Below are positions 9,439 to 18,690 of a DNA stretch of 64,000 nucleotides, piece by piece (the first letter of the stretch is position 1; every line of letters begins with the position of its first letter). Position numbers and translations under genes: made by a program. The DNA is from Palsa-504 sp963795795 (GTDB lineage: Bacteria; Actinomycetota; Actinomycetes; Streptosporangiales; Streptosporangiaceae), in the NCBI GenBank assembly GCA_963795795.1, contig CAWCJS010000008.1, forward strand, positions 124,001-188,000, in the 5' to 3' direction. The notes beneath the pieces are model-generated. The model worked only from the letters and a program-made list of their open reading frames with translations. It did not search any database and was not told the DNA's origin.

Positions 9439-11005
9439 TCAGAGCCAGTTGATCGCGGAGGTCCGGAAGTACGTGAGGTCGTCTTGCGCCCACAGGCGGG
9501 CGTGGCGGGCGAGGCGGTCACGGTGTTCGGGCCAGGCGGAGGCCTGAGCGGGGGCCTGCGGGGCGCTCCAGGCCTTGTGGGCGACGCCGGGGAGCCTGGG
9601 CAGGAGCAGGAAGGTCAGGTCGCCGAAGTCGGAGATGGTCTCGGCCCAGATCGCGGCTTCGACGCCGGCGACCTGCGCGGCCTGTTCTGCGCCGAGGGCG
9701 TGGGAGGGCTCCCAGTCGAACGAGGCGGCGACGGTCATCGGGGCGTAGAGGCGCAGGCCGAGGCGGCCCTGCCGGGACGCCTGGGCGGGGTCGGCCGACG
9801 GCTCGGCGTAGGGGACGTCGAGGTAGCAGTGGCTCTGCGGGGACACGATCACGGGCACCTGGGCCGCGACCACCGCCTCGACGTCGCTGCGGGCCAGGGC
9901 GACGTCCGCGTCGATCTTGGCCCGGATCTCGGCGGGCAGCGACGGAGCCATGGCGATGCCGGACAGCCAGTACTGGACGATGTCGGTTTCATCGAGGCCG
10001 GCCCGGGCCGATTCCTGCCAGCCCAGCGGGCGCTTGCCCAGGTCGCGTACTGCGTCCCGCGCGTGCCGGACGAAGGCCACGTAGAGGTCGTGGGGCATCC
10101 CCCACGGCTCATCGCCGCCGAGGTGCAGGTACGGGCTCGGGAAGATGCCGGCCACGGCGGTCAGCACCTCTTGCACCAGCGGGAACGTCGCGGGCACGGT
10201 CGGGTCGAGCCAGGCGGCCCTGGTTTGGGGCCCGGCCGGTGTTCGGAGCCCGGCCTGGTGGCGGGCGCTGGTCAGCTCCGGGTGCATGGCCAGGAGCGCC
10301 GACATGTGCCCCGGCATGTCGACCTCCGGGACGAGGGTGACGAAGCGGTCCGCGGCGTAGGTGACGAGCGCGCGGAGGTCAGCTTCGCTGTATGCGGGCG
10401 GTTTGCCTCCGGCCTTCCGGCCGACGGGCAGGGGCCAGCTCTGGTCGTCGGTCAGGTGCATGTGCAGGACGTTGAGCTTGTAGAGCGCCAGCAGGTCGAT
10501 CACCCGACGGATCTCGTCCGGGGTGAGGTACATGCGGGCCAGGTCGAGCGAGAGGCCGCGCCAGGCGTACCTGGGGGCGTCGGCGATCCGCGCGCCCGGG
10601 AGGGAGTTGTTGGCTGGGGCGGCGGCCAGCAGCTGGGTGAGCGTGGTCAGGGCGCGGGCGACGCCGACCGGTTCGGCGGCGCGGACGAGGACCTGACCGG
10701 CCGTGATGGTCAGGTCGTAGCGTTCGTCTGGGGGGCTACCGCCTCCGGGCGAGAGGCCCTGGGGCCCTGGGAGTTGGGCCTCGGCCGCGAGCTCGATCTG
10801 GATGTGCGGTTCGTCGGGCCCCAGACGGCCCTGGGCGGCCGAGTCGATATGTAGTCCCGTGCGCCTGCTGATCTCCTCGCAGAATCGTTCGGCTATCGGG
10901 GCTAGTTCGGGGGCGGGGTAGAGCATCGGGAGTGCCTGACCGCAGCGTGAACTGGCCGTCGGCGCTGTCGAACCGGACGGGGGCCGGGATGACCGGGTGG
11001 CTCAC
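9439..11005 (-). CDS. GH20 beta-N-acetylhexosaminidase, one-base frameshift near N-terminus
   Basis: A glycoside hydrolase family 20 enzyme that removes terminal N-acetylhexosamine residues, for example from chito-oligosaccharides. An N-terminal GH20b domain covers residues 1-110. The TIM barrel begins R-G-L-S-L-D-L-A-R and holds L-H-L-G-G-D-E, whose Asp-Glu pair is catalytic (substrate-assisted oxazoline mechanism). There is no signal peptide, so it should act inside the cell. The proper start is GTG 11005 (S-H-P-V-I-P-A-P-V-R-F), but one extra base in the GGG at 10928-10930 breaks the frame; from ATG 10926 on the frame is intact. It lies 4 bp after the ABC transporter gene, so it probably cleaves what that transporter imports. 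Confidence 0.88.
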
Positions 11006-11009
11006 GCCG

Positions 11010-14000
11010 CTACGCCTCTACGCCTGGGGTGTCCGCCGTTACCGGGCGGCCGGTCCTGGCCTCCATCAGCGCGACGTGGCAGGCGGCGAACTGCGACGGC
11101 GCTACCTCGCCGAGCTGCGGCGTGACGTGACGGCACTCCTCGATGGCGAACGGGCAGCGCGGCTCGAAGCGGCACCCGGGCGCGGGGTTGACGACCTTCG
11201 GCGGCTCGGCGGCGTCGGCCGGCCCCGCATCGTCGCGCGGGGCCTTGGGGTCGGGGACGGCCGAGAGCAGGAGCTGGGTGTACGGGTGGCGAGGGTCGGC
11301 CATGACCTGCTCGACCGGGCCGACCTCCACGATGTGGCCGGCGTACATGACGATGAGCCGGTCGGCCACGTAGCGCGCCGAGGCCAGGTCGTGCGTGATG
11401 TAGAGGATGGACACGTCTTCGCGGGCGCGCAGCTCGGCCATCAGGTTCAGCAGGCCGACCCGGATGGAGACGTCCAGCATGGAGACCGGCTCGTCGGCGA
11501 CGATGAGCTTCGGCCGCAGCGCGAGCGCCTGCGCGAAGCCGACCCGCTGGCGCTGGCCGCCGCTGAGCTCGTAGGGGTACTTGGACAGCATCGTCTCCGC
11601 GGGATTGAGGCCGACGGCCTCCATGACCCGGATGGCCTCGGCCTCCCGGGCCGAGCCGTGGATGTCCGGCCGGTGCAGCTCGATGGCCCGCATGATGCCG
11701 TGCGAGACCCGGTACGCGGGGTTGATCGAGGCGTACGGGTCCTGGAAGACCATGGGAACGTAGCCGCGGTAGGCGACCTTGTCGCTGCGACGGCGCAGGG
11801 CGCTGATGGGCTGGCCCTCGAAGCGGATGTCACCGGAGTTCGGCGAGTAGACGAGGGTCAGCAGCCTGGCGACCGTGCTCTTCCCGCTGCCGCTCTCGCC
11901 GACGAGGGCCACGATCTCCCGGCGCCCGATGGCGAAGCTGATGTCGTCGACGGCGTGCAGCGTCTGCTTGGACCACAGGCCGCGGAGGTTGAAGTACTTG
12001 GATACGTTGTCGACCTCCAGGAGCGGGGCCTGGGGCTCGGGTGGCTGCGGGAGGCCGGGGGTGGGCGGGGCTTGGGTCGCGGCGTTCGGGATAAGGGTTG
12101 GTGTTTGTGTTTGGGTTTGGGCTCGTGCGGATCGGCCCGCGAGCGTGCCGGTGCCCAGCGGCGCGTCCTCGTAGAGCAGGCAGCGCACGATCGAGTCGCC
12201 CATGTCGTAGAGCGGGGGCGGGACGACCGAGCACTCCGGCATGGCGTCGGCGCAACGCGGCTGGAAACGGCAGGCGGGCGGGAGCGCGGCGACGTTCGGG
12301 GGCGAGCCCGCGATGCCGGTGAGCGGGATCTTCGGGCCGCGGACCGTGGGGTACGCCTCGAGCAGCGCGCGGGCGTACGGGTGCCGCGGGGTGGTGAACA
12401 GCGATCTTGTGGAGCCGAGTTCGGCCACCTGGCCGGCGTACATCACCAGCACGCGATCGGAGAAGTGCCCCACCAGCGCGATGTCGTGCGTGACGAACAG
12501 CGTCGCGAACCCGAGCCGGTCCTGGAGTTCCTTGATCTGGCGCATCAGCGACCGCTGGGCTACGACGTCGAGCGCCGAGGTCGGCTCGTCCATGATGACC
12601 AGGTCGGGGGTGAACAGCAGCGCCATGGCGATCATGCACCGCTGGCGCATCCCGCCGGAGAGCTGGTGTGGGTAGCTGTTTAGGTGGATCGGGTCGATGG
12701 AGACGAGTCTTAGGACCTGTTTTGAGCGTTCGGCGATTTCTTCCTTCGACATCGCCTGGTGCGCCTTGCACGCGTCCCGCAGCTGCTGACCGATGGTCAT
12801 CACCGGGTTCAGCGAGTTCATGGCGCTCTGCATGACGACGGAGAACTCCTGCCAGCGGACGTGGCGGAGTTGCTTGTCGCTCATCTGGGCCATCTCGCGG
12901 CCGTGGAAGACCACGCTCCCGCTGGTGATGCCCGCGGGCTTGACCAGTAGCTGCGAGATGGCCAGCATGAGGGTCGACTTCCCGCACCCGGACTCGCCCA
13001 CCACCGCGAGGAACTCCCCCGCGCTGAGGTCGAAATCGACGTTGTCGACGGCGACGACCGGGTCCGCGTCGGTCGCGTAGGCCACCGACAGGCCGCGGAC
13101 CTCGAGCAGGTGGCCGGAAGGCTTCGCCGCGCTGGGTTGGTGGCCGTCGGATACGGCTGGGGCGTTGGCCGTGGGGGTTCGGTTTCGCGTGGCGGTTCCG
13201 GCGCCGTCTAGGTTCGCGTCGGGCTGCTTGGCTGGCGCTTCGGCCTGCTCGGCCTGCTCGGCTCTGGCTTCGGCCTGGTTGGACGGCGGGTGGTCGGAAC
13301 GGACCGCGGGCTTGCGGGTCAGGCGGCGCACCGGGCGCAGGGCCGGGTTCGAGATCTCGTCGAAGGCGTAGTTCAGGAAGGCGAAGGCCCCGCCGAGTAG
13401 GGCGATGCAGACGCCCGGCATGATCGCCCACAGGGGCATGCCCGCGCCCAGTGCCTCGTTGTTCTGGGCCCAGTAGAGCATGGTGCCCCAGCTCTGCGCG
13501 CCGGGGTCACCGAGGCCGATGAACTGCAGGCCAGCCGCGGTGAGCACCGCGAAGACGGCCGAGCCGAGGAACGTGGCCGCGATCAGCGAGGTCATCGTCG
13601 GCAGGATCTCGGCCACGACGATGTAGCTGTTGCGTTCCCCGCGGACGACGGCCGCGGTGAGGAAATCCCGGTTCCGCAGGCTTAGCGCTTGGACGCGCAA
13701 CTGCCGGGCGCCGTAGGACCAGCCCAGCGCGCCGAGGACGATGATGATGTCCGTCAGCCCGGCGCTGCGCAGGTACGCCGCGATGACGATGATCAGCGGG
13801 AGGATCGGGATCACCAGCAGCACGTCGGTGATGAGCGACAGGACGCCGTCGATAAGCCCGCCGCGGTAGGCCGCCGTGACGCCGACGAGCACCGCGATCA
13901 GGGTGGCCAGTCCGCCCGCCGCCACGGCGATGATGAGCGTCTGGCGCGCGCCCCAGATGAGCTGCGAGTAGATGTCCTGGCCCTGGGAGGTCGTGCCGAG

Positions 14001-14204
14001 CCAGTGCACGGCACTTGGTCCGAGGCTCCGCGGGAAGCCGATGAACGACGGGTTGTACGGCGCGATCTGGCCGGGGAAGACGGCCAGGACGATGAAGAAC
14101 AGCAGCAAGATCGCGCCCGCCGTGCCCTTGCGGTCGCGGAAGAGGGCGCGGGCGAACTTCCTGCTCGCGCTCTGGGTGTCCTTGCGCTTCTTCGTGGGCT
14201 TCAT
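11010..14204 (-). CDS. Fused Opp/Dpp-type ABC importer: permease-ATPase-ATPase
   Basis: A single open frame of 1064 residues joins three normally separate subunits. Residues 1-290 form a DppC-type permease with the inner-membrane component motif near A-R-A-K-like loop positions. After an Ala/Gln/Pro linker, residues about 365-640 form a DppD-type ATPase (Walker A GESGCGKST, signature LSGGMRQR, then M-D-E-P-T). After a second linker, about 715-1020 form a DppF-type ATPase (GESGSGKST, LSGGQRQR, A-D-E-P-V). Both ATPases keep the Cys-rich oligopeptide-family tail. It starts 10 bp after the DppB-type gene. No stop or frame change occurs at either joint, so the fusion is direct. Expected to power uptake of the ligand bound by the upstream lipoprotein. 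Confidence 0.9.
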   Translation of the reverse strand: MKPTKKRKDTQSASRKFARALFRDRKGTAGAILLLFFIVLAVFPGQIAPYNPSFIGFPRSLGPSAVHWLGTTSQGQDIYSQLIWGARQTLIIAVAAGGLATLIAVLVGVTAAYRGGLIDGVLSLITDVLLVIPILPLIIVIAAYLRSAGLTDIIIVLGALGWSYGARQLRVQALSLRNRDFLTAAVVRGERNSYIVVAEILPTMTSLIAATFLGSAVFAVLTAAGLQFIGLGDPGAQSWGTMLYWAQNNEALGAGMPLWAIMPGVCIALLGGAFAFLNYAFDEISNPALRPVRRLTRKPAVRSDHPPSNQAEARAEQAEQAEAPAKQPDANLDGAGTATRNRTPTANAPAVSDGHQPSAAKPSGHLLEVRGLSVAYATDADPVVAVDNVDFDLSAGEFLAVVGESGCGKSTLMLAISQLLVKPAGITSGSVVFHGREMAQMSDKQLRHVRWQEFSVVMQSAMNSLNPVMTIGQQLRDACKAHQAMSKEEIAERSKQVLRLVSIDPIHLNSYPHQLSGGMRQRCMIAMALLFTPDLVIMDEPTSALDVVAQRSLMRQIKELQDRLGFATLFVTHDIALVGHFSDRVLVMYAGQVAELGSTRSLFTTPRHPYARALLEAYPTVRGPKIPLTGIAGSPPNVAALPPACRFQPRCADAMPECSVVPPPLYDMGDSIVRCLLYEDAPLGTGTLAGRSARAQTQTQTPTLIPNAATQAPPTPGLPQPPEPQAPLLEVDNVSKYFNLRGLWSKQTLHAVDDISFAIGRREIVALVGESGSGKSTVARLLTLVYSPNSGDIRFEGQPISALRRRSDKVAYRGYVPMVFQDPYASINPAYRVSHGIMRAIELHRPDIHGSAREAEAIRVMEAVGLNPAETMLSKYPYELSGGQRQRVGFAQALALRPKLIVADEPVSMLDVSIRVGLLNLMAELRAREDVSILYITHDLASARYVADRLIVMYAGHIVEVGPVEQVMADPRHPYTQLLLSAVPDPKAPRDDAGPADAAEPPKVVNPAPGCRFEPRCPFAIEECRHVTPQLGEVAPSQFAACHVALMEARTGRPVTADTPGVEA

Positions 14205-14214
14205 GGGCGGCGGG

Positions 14215-15201
14215 CTAACTCGCCTCCCTGGTCCGGGGATCGATGATCGCCGTGACCACGTCGGCGGCGAGCACGCTGAGCAGGACGGCGAAGGTGATGA
14301 GCAGGAACAGGGCCTGCATGAGCGGGTAGTCCAGCCCTTGCACCGCGGTGAGCAGCAGGGTCCCGAGGCCCGGGTAGTTGAAGACGTACTCCACGACGAT
14401 GGCGCCGGAGACCACGAAGCCGAGCGACATCGCGAATCCGGCGAGGTTGGGCAGGATGGCGTTCCGCCCGACGTAAGCCCACATGATCCGCCAGGGCTTC
14501 AGGCCCTTGGCGCGCGCCGTGCGGACGTAGTCCTCGGCCATGACCGTGATCACGTTGTTCCGCATGGTGAGGATCCAGCCGCCGATCGCGGTGAGCAGGA
14601 TGGTCAGGCCCGGCAGGACGGCGTGCTCGAAGACGTCCACGACGTAGGTCCCGTTCCAGCCGGGCGTGTCGTTGAGGAAGTTGTACGCGCCCTGCTGCGG
14701 GAAGATGCCGAGCCTGATGGCGAAGATGTAGATGAGGATCAGCCCGACCCAGAAGTAGGGGAAGGCCGACGTGATGATGAAGATCGGCGGAAGCGCGTTG
14801 TCCAGCCAGGTGCCGCGCCGCCAGGCGCTCACCAGGCCGATCAGCGTGCCGAGGATGAACGCGAGGAGGGTCGTGACGCCCACGAGCCCGATGGTCCACG
14901 GCAGGTGCTGGAGCACCATGGTGGTCACCGACGTGCCGAAGCTCGTGGTGATCGAGATGCCGAAGTTGAACGTGAAGACGCGTCCCCAGTACGTGAAGTA
15001 CTGGGAAATCAGACTCCCCTGGTAACCGCCGCCGAGCAGCGTCGTCAGCGCGTGGATGGACTGCGGGTCCAGGTGGGGGTGCGCCGCCTCCAGGGCCTGG
15101 ATCGGGTTGCCCGGCATGAGGCGCGGGATGACGAAGTTGAGGCTCACCGCCGCCCACAGCGTGACGACGAAGAAGCCCAACCTCCGCAGGACGAATGGCA
15201 T
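14215..15201 (-). CDS. Opp/Dpp-type ABC transporter permease (DppB-like)
   Basis: A protein of 328 residues with six hydrophobic helices, starting M-P-F-V-L-R-R-L-G-F-F and ending in the classic Y-P-G-L-G-T-L-L-L-T-A-V-Q-G-L-D-Y-P segment of DppB/OppB permeases. The EAA-like loop R-T-A-R-A-K-G-L contacts the ATPase subunit. It pairs with the permease half of the fused downstream protein. An AGAGG ribosome site precedes the ATG, and the gene lies 30 bp behind the binding-protein gene in the same operon. Confidence 0.92.
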   Translation of the reverse strand: MPFVLRRLGFFVVTLWAAVSLNFVIPRLMPGNPIQALEAAHPHLDPQSIHALTTLLGGGYQGSLISQYFTYWGRVFTFNFGISITTSFGTSVTTMVLQHLPWTIGLVGVTTLLAFILGTLIGLVSAWRRGTWLDNALPPIFIITSAFPYFWVGLILIYIFAIRLGIFPQQGAYNFLNDTPGWNGTYVVDVFEHAVLPGLTILLTAIGGWILTMRNNVITVMAEDYVRTARAKGLKPWRIMWAYVGRNAILPNLAGFAMSLGFVVSGAIVVEYVFNYPGLGTLLLTAVQGLDYPLMQALFLLITFAVLLSVLAADVVTAIIDPRTREAS

Positions 15202-15231
15202 CCGCGCGCCTCTTTGCCGGGGGTTCTTTAG

Positions 15232-16920
15232 TTATTTCTCGTACAGGTGCAGCAGCAGCACCGCCCAGTCTGGCACGGCGTACTGGGCGGGCTGGGCGTA
15301 CGGATCGCTCTGCGTGACCCACCCGCCGATGTTCTGGGTGTCGTACTGGTACCAGTCGACGGCCTCGGTGACTGGGATGACCGGTACATCGCTCAGCATG
15401 ACCTTCTGGAGTTCGTTCACCACCTGGGTCTGGACGGCCGTGCTGGTCGTGGCCGCGTACTGCTCGATCAGCGCGTCGGTCGCCGGGTTGGAGTACCGCT
15501 CCCAGTTGGTGGCGGCGGTCTTGCCGACAGGCGCGGAGTTCGGCGAGTAGAGGATCGCCCGTAGTTCGTAGTACGGGGTGGGCCCGCCGCTGTCCCAGTC
15601 GTAGGCCAGCTGGTAGTTGCCGGTGTAGATGTCGGAGTCGAACGTGGTGTTGGACAGGTTGTCCGGCGTGATCTGGATGCCGACCGCCTTGAGGTTGGCC
15701 TGGATCACCTGGACCGAGGCGACCCAGTCCGAGAAGCCGCCGTTGTCGATGATCGAGAACGACAGCGGTTTGCCGTTCTTCTCGAAGATGCCGTTGCCGC
15801 CCTTCGTGTAGCCGGCGGCGGTCAGGATCTGGATGGCCTTGGCCGGGTCGTAGGCGTACGCGTTGCCGTACTGGGCCGCCTGGCTCGAGTCGTACCAGCT
15901 GGAGAACGTCGGCTTCACGATGTCGGTCTGGTTCGACGCCGGCTCGTAGCCGTACTCACCGGTGCTTGAGACCTGCGCTCGGTTGATCGCGTAGGCCATC
16001 GCCTCCCGGACCGGCAGGGTGAGCTGCGGGTTGGTCAGGTTAAACCAGACCATGACGTTGTAGACCGGCTCGAACCAGTAGTGGTAGTTCGGGTTCGCGT
16101 TGAGGTAGTACGCCTGGATGTTCGGGATGAACTGCGAGCCCCACTGGTCCGTGCCGTTCTTCAGGTCCGCGTTGGCCGAGTTGTTCGACAGGTAGGACGG
16201 GAAGTTGACCGTCTCGATCTTCGGAAGCCCGGGCTGCCAGTAGGTGGGGTTCTTCTTGTACTGGATGTTGGCCGCACTGCAGCTCGACATCGTGAACGGC
16301 CCGGTGCCGACCGGGTGCGGGTCGAGGTAGGTGACCGGGTTGCTGATCGAGGACCAGATGTGCTGGGGGACGATCGGCGTCTCGTCGGCTATGTAATAGA
16401 AGTACGGCACCGCGGCGGTCTTGAAGGTGAAGACGACCTGGTTCGATCCTTGTAGGGCGACGCCGCTGAGCACCGACCAGTCGGAGTTCAGGTCGAGGGC
16501 CGGGAACTTCTTCAGCAGGTTGAAGGTAAAGAGCACGTCGTTCGCGCTGAAGGGCTGGCCGTCCGACCACTTGACGCCGTTACGGATGGTGAACGTCAGG
16601 GTCTTGTCGTTGTTGGACCACGCCCACGCGGTGGACAGCCACGGCGTGGTGGCCCCGTTCTTTAGCGAGTCCACGTAGACGAGCTCTTCGTACACCGGTC
16701 CGAACGAGGCGAACTCCACCGAGGCGTTGTACGGGTTGAACTGGCAGTTCCACGTCACCCCGTACTCGTCGGAGATGGAGACCGTGCCACCGTTGACTTC
16801 GCCGTTTGTGGTGCTGCTGCTGCTCGATGAACTGTTGCTGGTACCGCCGCAACCAACGGCGCTCACAGCCATCACGGCGCCTAGAACCGTGATCTGTCGC
16901 GCCCACCTTTTGTGCGTCAC
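15232..16920 (-). CDS. ABC transporter substrate-binding lipoprotein (SBP family 5)
   Basis: A protein of 562 residues. The GTG start at 16920 is fixed by an excellent AGGAGG ribosome site nine bases upstream, followed by a signal peptide with lipobox V-S-A-V-G-C and a Ser-rich linker. The mature part is a family 5 extracellular solute-binding protein (G-V-K-W-S-D-G-Q-P-F-S-A-N-D-V near residue 120). This family binds peptides, nickel, or oligosaccharides such as cellobiose and chitobiose. It is the first gene of an operon with DppB, the fused permease-ATPases and a GH20 hexosaminidase, which points to an amino-sugar oligosaccharide. The frame extends upstream to 17493 without a real gene. 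Confidence 0.93.
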   Translation of the reverse strand: MTHKRWARQITVLGAVMAVSAVGCGGTSNSSSSSSSTTNGEVNGGTVSISDEYGVTWNCQFNPYNASVEFASFGPVYEELVYVDSLKNGATTPWLSTAWAWSNNDKTLTFTIRNGVKWSDGQPFSANDVLFTFNLLKKFPALDLNSDWSVLSGVALQGSNQVVFTFKTAAVPYFYYIADETPIVPQHIWSSISNPVTYLDPHPVGTGPFTMSSCSAANIQYKKNPTYWQPGLPKIETVNFPSYLSNNSANADLKNGTDQWGSQFIPNIQAYYLNANPNYHYWFEPVYNVMVWFNLTNPQLTLPVREAMAYAINRAQVSSTGEYGYEPASNQTDIVKPTFSSWYDSSQAAQYGNAYAYDPAKAIQILTAAGYTKGGNGIFEKNGKPLSFSIIDNGGFSDWVASVQVIQANLKAVGIQITPDNLSNTTFDSDIYTGNYQLAYDWDSGGPTPYYELRAILYSPNSAPVGKTAATNWERYSNPATDALIEQYAATTSTAVQTQVVNELQKVMLSDVPVIPVTEAVDWYQYDTQNIGGWVTQSDPYAQPAQYAVPDWAVLLLHLYEK

Positions 16921-17075
16921 CGCAGGTCCTCCTCTCGGGGGCAGATCGGAGGGGCCGGGCTGGCTTTGCTGGCGCTTTCCCAGTCCGGCCATTGATGAAC
17001 AACGGTAACTCCAGCGCCATGAACTGGGACAGAGCGGACAGGCCACCGTGATCAAAAAGCAGCCGATGAGTTCGG

Positions 17076-17171
17076 GCCTGCCGCACAGGCCGGGAGGGGT
17101 TAGCGAGACGAGGGGTCGCGCGGCCTGCTTGCCGCCCAGGCTGGGAGGGGTTGGTGCGGCGAGGTCGCGCA
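17076..17171. repeat. Imperfect 47-50 bp tandem duplication
   Basis: Two adjacent copies (17076-17122 and 17123-17171) share GCCTG, then CAGGC-GGGAGGGGTT and a GGTCGCGC end, with small gaps between. The copies have diverged, so the duplication is not recent. It lies between the importer operon and the ArsR remnant. Confidence 0.55.
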
Positions 17172-17184
17172 CATGCTGCCCAGT

Positions 17185-17211
17185 ACGGCAGCAGCCATTT
17201 GGGCTGTGACC
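17185..17211. repeat. Direct repeat copy 1 flanking the SRPBCC gene
   Basis: ACGGCAGCAGCC followed by ATTTGGGC and TGACCTG. The same sequence with a few changes occurs at 17949-17977, on the other side of the ArsR remnant and SRPBCC gene, in the same orientation. The core GCCCATTTGGGC in copy 2 is a short palindrome. Confidence 0.6.
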
Positions 17212-17291
17212 TGCGGCGGAGCGCCCGCATCCGGTTCGCTGGTGTGGCCTGGCGCACTTGTGCTCGGTTGTGTACCTTGAGCAGACGCAGC

Positions 17292-17431
17292 GGCAGGGTC
17301 TACAGCCTTCGCTCCGAGCCGCTCGCCGAGGTCGATGAATGGCTGGGCCGGTACCGGGCCTTGTGGAAGCGGCGGCTCGATGCCCTGCACGTCGAGGTGG
17401 CCCGAGGGAAACGCGAACGAAGGAACACCAG
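17292..17431 (+). pseudogene. ArsR-family regulator, C-terminal fragment
   Basis: The frame reads G-R-V-Y-S-L-R-S-E-P-L-A-E-V-D-E-W-L-G-R-Y and then W-K-R-R-L-D-A-L. This is the usual C-terminal end of ArsR regulators that precede SRPBCC/AHSA1 genes (wing, then the helix after it). No winged-helix N-terminus is found upstream; the sequence before 17290 is repeat DNA. The fragment runs straight into the start of the SRPBCC gene, where ArsR and SRPBCC genes normally overlap or abut. The regulator has therefore lost its DNA-binding part. Confidence 0.6.
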
Positions 17432-17947
17432 ATGGCCAGCAATGCAGATGCGAGCGGGCACATCCTCGGCAGCCTGCGCTCAGCAGACGGCAAGGGCGTC
17501 GTGCGGATGCAGGACCGCTACGACACCAATATCGACGACCTGTGGTCGGCGCTCACCGATCCCGGCCGCCTGGCCCGCTGGTACGGCCAGGTCGAGGGCG
17601 ACCTGCGCCTCGGCGGAGAGTTCCGCGGGCACCTCGAGAGCTGGGAAGGTACCGGGCGGGTGGACGCGTGCGAGCCCCCGCGGCGGCTGCTGGTGACGAC
17701 CAGGGGGGCGGACGAGCCCTACCACGAGGTCATCGAGGCCACGCTGACCGCCGACGGCGACCAGACCATCCTGGTCATCGAGACCCGGGGCACGCCCTTG
17801 GACCTGATCGCCTTCTACGGGGTCGGGTACCAGATCCACGCCGAAAATCTCGCCGCCCACCTGGCCGGGCGTGAGCGCGGCGACACCAAGGCGCGGTGGG
17901 ACGAGCTCCTGCCTGCCTATCAAGACCTGGCGGCAGGCGTCGGCTAG
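17432..17947 (+). CDS. SRPBCC (AHSA1/START-like) family protein
   Basis: A protein of 171 residues with the AHSA1-type motif near residue 30 (D-D-L-W-S-A-L-T-D-P-G-R-L-A-R-W-Y). This begins the helix-grip fold with a hydrophobic ligand cavity. Such proteins bind lipids or small aromatic compounds, or act as stress-related co-chaperone-like proteins; no ligand can be named. ATG 17432 is preceded by GAAGGAA, a fair ribosome site. The usual regulator partner, an ArsR gene, is present only as a fragment immediately upstream. Copies of a 29-bp repeat lie on both sides. Confidence 0.85.
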   Translation: MASNADASGHILGSLRSADGKGVVRMQDRYDTNIDDLWSALTDPGRLARWYGQVEGDLRLGGEFRGHLESWEGTGRVDACEPPRRLLVTTRGADEPYHEVIEATLTADGDQTILVIETRGTPLDLIAFYGVGYQIHAENLAAHLAGRERGDTKARWDELLPAYQDLAAGVG

Positions 17948-17948
17948 G

Positions 17949-17977
17949 ACGGCAGCAGCCCATTTGGGCATTGACCT
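17949..17977. repeat. Direct repeat copy 2 flanking the SRPBCC gene
   Basis: The second copy of the repeat described at 17185-17211. It begins two bases after the SRPBCC stop codon and contains GCCCATTTGGGC. It may mark one end of a rearranged segment, or it may belong to the IS701-type remnant that follows. Neither is proven. Confidence 0.55.
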
Positions 17978-18078
17978 GGGCCTGAGCACCGCTGGGGAAC
18001 CGTTCTTGCGCAGCGCAGCCGCCTGCCGATCATGCGTTTGTAAGGACCACAGGATCGAAGGCGGCTGCTGCCGCCAGG

Positions 18079-18560
18079 ATGGGCGCCGCGCTGGGGTGCC
18101 GGAAACTTGCTGAGCTGCTGGATGGGCTGCGGCCGTGCTTCGCGCGGACCGAGCCGTGGCTGCAGGCGGGCAAGTACGCCGCCGCGGTGACGAGCGACCT
18201 GCGGCGATGGAACGGGTGGACGATCGCCGAGCGTTCGGGGGACCGCACGCTGGACCGGACGCAGCGGCTGCTCAACCGGGCAGTGTGGGACACCTTCGCG
18301 GCGATGGGGGTGGTGCGCCGGTTCGCCGCGGCTGGGCTCGATGAGGCCGTCCGCAGGACCGGCCGGCCGCGCGGGCTGGCGGTCGGGCGATCGACGAAAC
18401 CGGGGCAGGTCAAGGCCGGCGCCCGCACGGCCGGGGTGAAACGGCAGTACCTGGGCTGCGTGGGCAAAGTGGCCAACGGGATCGACACCGTGCACCTGTC
18501 GTATGTGCGGGAAGGCACCGGGCACGCGCTGATCGGCGCCCGGGTTGGTGCGAAGAGGGG
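18079..18560 (+). mobile_element. IS701-family transposase fragment
   Basis: The first 160 residues resemble the N-terminal half of IS701-type DDE transposases. The pattern is N-G-W-T-I-A-E-R-S-G-D-R-T then Q-R-L-L-N-R-A-V-W-D, followed by the region T-A-G-V-K-R-Q-Y-L-G-C-V-G-K that normally comes just after the first catalytic Asp. Here V-G-R-S-T-K stands where V-D-E-T is expected, so the catalytic Asp is lost. Homology ends near G-A-R-V-G-A-K, about 60 bp before tRNA-Ala. The open frame runs on through the tRNA but is meaningless there. Inactive remnant; no terminal repeats identified. Confidence 0.75.
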
Positions 18561-18613
18561 CTGGCAGCCGGTATGCTGTCTCGGGTCTCCGGAGGCACGT
18601 AGATGCGGTTCAC

Positions 18614-18690
<77 letters not shown>

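Larger units (their letters stand above)
16921..17291. other. Intergenic region upstream of the importer operon, with repeats
   Basis: About 370 bp without an intact gene. It should hold the promoter of the importer operon on the minus strand. Seen directly are a 47-50 bp imperfect tandem duplication (17076-17171) and a 29-bp repeat copy (17185-17211). No DasR-type site or other known sugar operator was recognised. Confidence 0.5.

Noticed and set aside
9484..10854. Long open frame on the plus strand opposite the GH20 gene (456 residues)
   Set aside because: It is a high-GC antisense shadow: no family motifs, Gly/Arg/Asp-rich composition, and no ribosome site. The minus strand carries a clear GH20 enzyme.
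10932..12683. Long plus-strand frame of 583 residues opposite the ABC transporter
   Set aside because: Composition is dominated by Arg, Gly and Asp, and it lies fully antisense to the fused importer with conserved motifs.
17151..17696. Plus-strand frame of 181 residues overlapping the SRPBCC start
   Set aside because: Only its middle (17292-17431) shows ArsR homology. The rest is repeat DNA or the wrong frame of the SRPBCC gene.
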